DNA of 13,496 nt from Thermodesulfobacteriaceae bacterium (GTDB lineage Bacteria; Desulfobacterota; Dissulfuribacteria; Dissulfuribacterales; UBA3076). The translations under genes were made by a program, and so were the position numbers. The notes beneath the pieces are model-generated. The model was not told where the DNA came from. It saw only the letters and a list, made by a program, of their open reading frames with translations, and did no database searches. The stretch spans positions 1-13,496 of the forward strand of contig DTYO01000200.1 in the NCBI GenBank assembly GCA_012961845.1. Reading direction: 5' to 3'. This document shows positions 12,904-13,496 of the stretch, in pieces. Every line of letters starts with the position of its first letter. The first letter of the stretch is position 1.

Positions 12904-13496
12904 TCAGAACAACCAGACGGACATCCCCAGTGCAAAACGGAATCCGCCCACGCTAAAAGCTTCGAACCCGGTCTTGCCGCTCTGACCGCCCGAGCCGATC
13001 TCCATTTCGAAAAATGCCGACAGGTTTTTAAAAGGAAAATACTCGAGGCCAAGCTCAAGGTAAAAGCCTGTGCCGCCGCCGTCGCCACCGTCCGATGAAT
13101 TATAAATACTGACGTCAGCGGATTCTTTAATATCATAAAAAACAAAGCCAAAACCGTAGTAGGACTGAAGCCTGCGCACAATTGGCGGATGAATTCGCAC
13201 ACCGACTGTATACCACTTTTCCTGCCAGTGGGCGCGGCTGAGGGCAACGCCGCTTTCATCGATGCCGCTCTCTTTGCCCTCCTGTTGAAAAGTACGATAT
13301 TTAACCAGAGCATAATAGCTGCCGTAGATATTGAGACCGGCGAATCCGCCGTAGCTGGGGCCGATGCGATTTTTATAGACAGAAGTAAACCGATCCAGCG
13401 AAATGCGGAAAAGCGCCGCACTGCCACCGGCCACTATTCTGGGTTGATTGTAAAAGCCGAAATCCTGCGAACGAGCAAAAGATGCTGACAGAATCA
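12904..13496 (-). CDS. outer-membrane beta-barrel protein (5' end beyond the window)
   Basis: The frame stays open to the window edge, giving about 197 visible residues. At the edge it reads ILSASFARSQDFGFYNQPRI, which looks like the end of a signal peptide (SASFA|RS) followed by the mature start. The rest has alternating polar and aromatic residues typical of transmembrane beta strands (GGFAGLNIYGSYYALVKY, YYGFGFVFYDI, GFYLELGLEYFPF) and ends GGFRFALGMSVWLF, a terminal Phe strand as recognised by the BAM machinery. The barrel is small, perhaps 8-10 strands. A Gly/Asp-rich loop (SSDGGDGGGTG) probably faces outside. A GTG at 13434 is an internal alternative start but would discard the signal peptide. 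The exact family and function are not recognisable. The truncated DUF721 gene follows 29 bases downstream. Confidence 0.72.
   Translation of the reverse strand, partial: ILSASFARSQDFGFYNQPRIVAGGSAALFRISLDRFTSVYKNRIGPSYGGFAGLNIYGSYYALVKYRTFQQEGKESGIDESGVALSRAHWQEKWYTVGVRIHPPIVRRLQSYYGFGFVFYDIKESADVSIYNSSDGGDGGGTGFYLELGLEYFPFKNLSAFFEMEIGSGGQSGKTGFEAFSVGGFRFALGMSVWLF

Noticed and set aside
12843..13427. Minus-strand 194-codon frame
   Set aside because: It overlaps the outer-membrane protein gene in another frame; the latter has a signal-peptide end, beta-strand periodicity and a terminal Phe, so this one is a shadow.

Overview
The window looks like a chromosomal segment of an anaerobic bacterium of the Desulfobacterota (former Deltaproteobacteria). 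This is an inference from gene content: a split archaeal-type glutamate synthase loaded with Fe-S clusters, an Mrp/Nbp35-type Fe-S carrier with an N-terminal cysteine motif, a LolC/E lipoprotein-release permease and an outer-membrane beta-barrel protein (so a Gram-negative envelope), at moderate G+C. No tRNA, rRNA, CRISPR array or complete mobile element was seen.

Layout: (1) 1-1411 carries the end of a possible upstream frame and a full-length lolC-type permease. (2) 1412-1972 is a 560-base gap with no intact gene. It holds a perfect 16-base palindrome, a possible promoter and a frameshifted minus-strand coding remnant. (3) 1973-8044 is one plus-strand operon: glutaminase subunit, ferredoxin-plus-GltS synthase subunit, a GXGXG domain fused to a GltD-like FAD/NAD(P) oxidoreductase with extra ferredoxin clusters, then the Mrp ATPase. 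Together these would make glutamate from glutamine and 2-oxoglutarate, and the ATPase may supply Fe-S clusters to a complex with about seven cluster sites. (4) 8045-8595 is a gene-free, repeat-rich stretch with a 9-base tandem repeat, a 113-base imperfect hairpin element, a pair of 17-base direct repeats and a 17-base inverted repeat enclosing about 100 bases. (5) 8596-9386 holds two minus-strand genes, a small SLOG-fold (DUF2493-like) protein and an unrecognised 100-residue protein, with a good promoter at 9428-9456 and a 17-base dyad before the SLOG gene. (6) 9627-12429 runs plus: a glgX-type glycogen debranching enzyme and an exported SYLF-domain protein. (7) 12545-13496 runs minus: a DUF721/DciA-like protein that lacks its N-terminal half, and an outer-membrane beta-barrel protein cut by the window end. 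A large hairpin lies between the two convergent sets.

Most of the window is ordinary metabolism and envelope biology. The parts most worth a second look are the structured spacer at 8074-8594, the SLOG/unknown gene pair beside it, the frameshifted remnant before the glutamate synthase operon, the truncated DUF721 gene, and the Fe-S-rich glutamate synthase with its own Mrp. I did not find a clear new multi-gene system.
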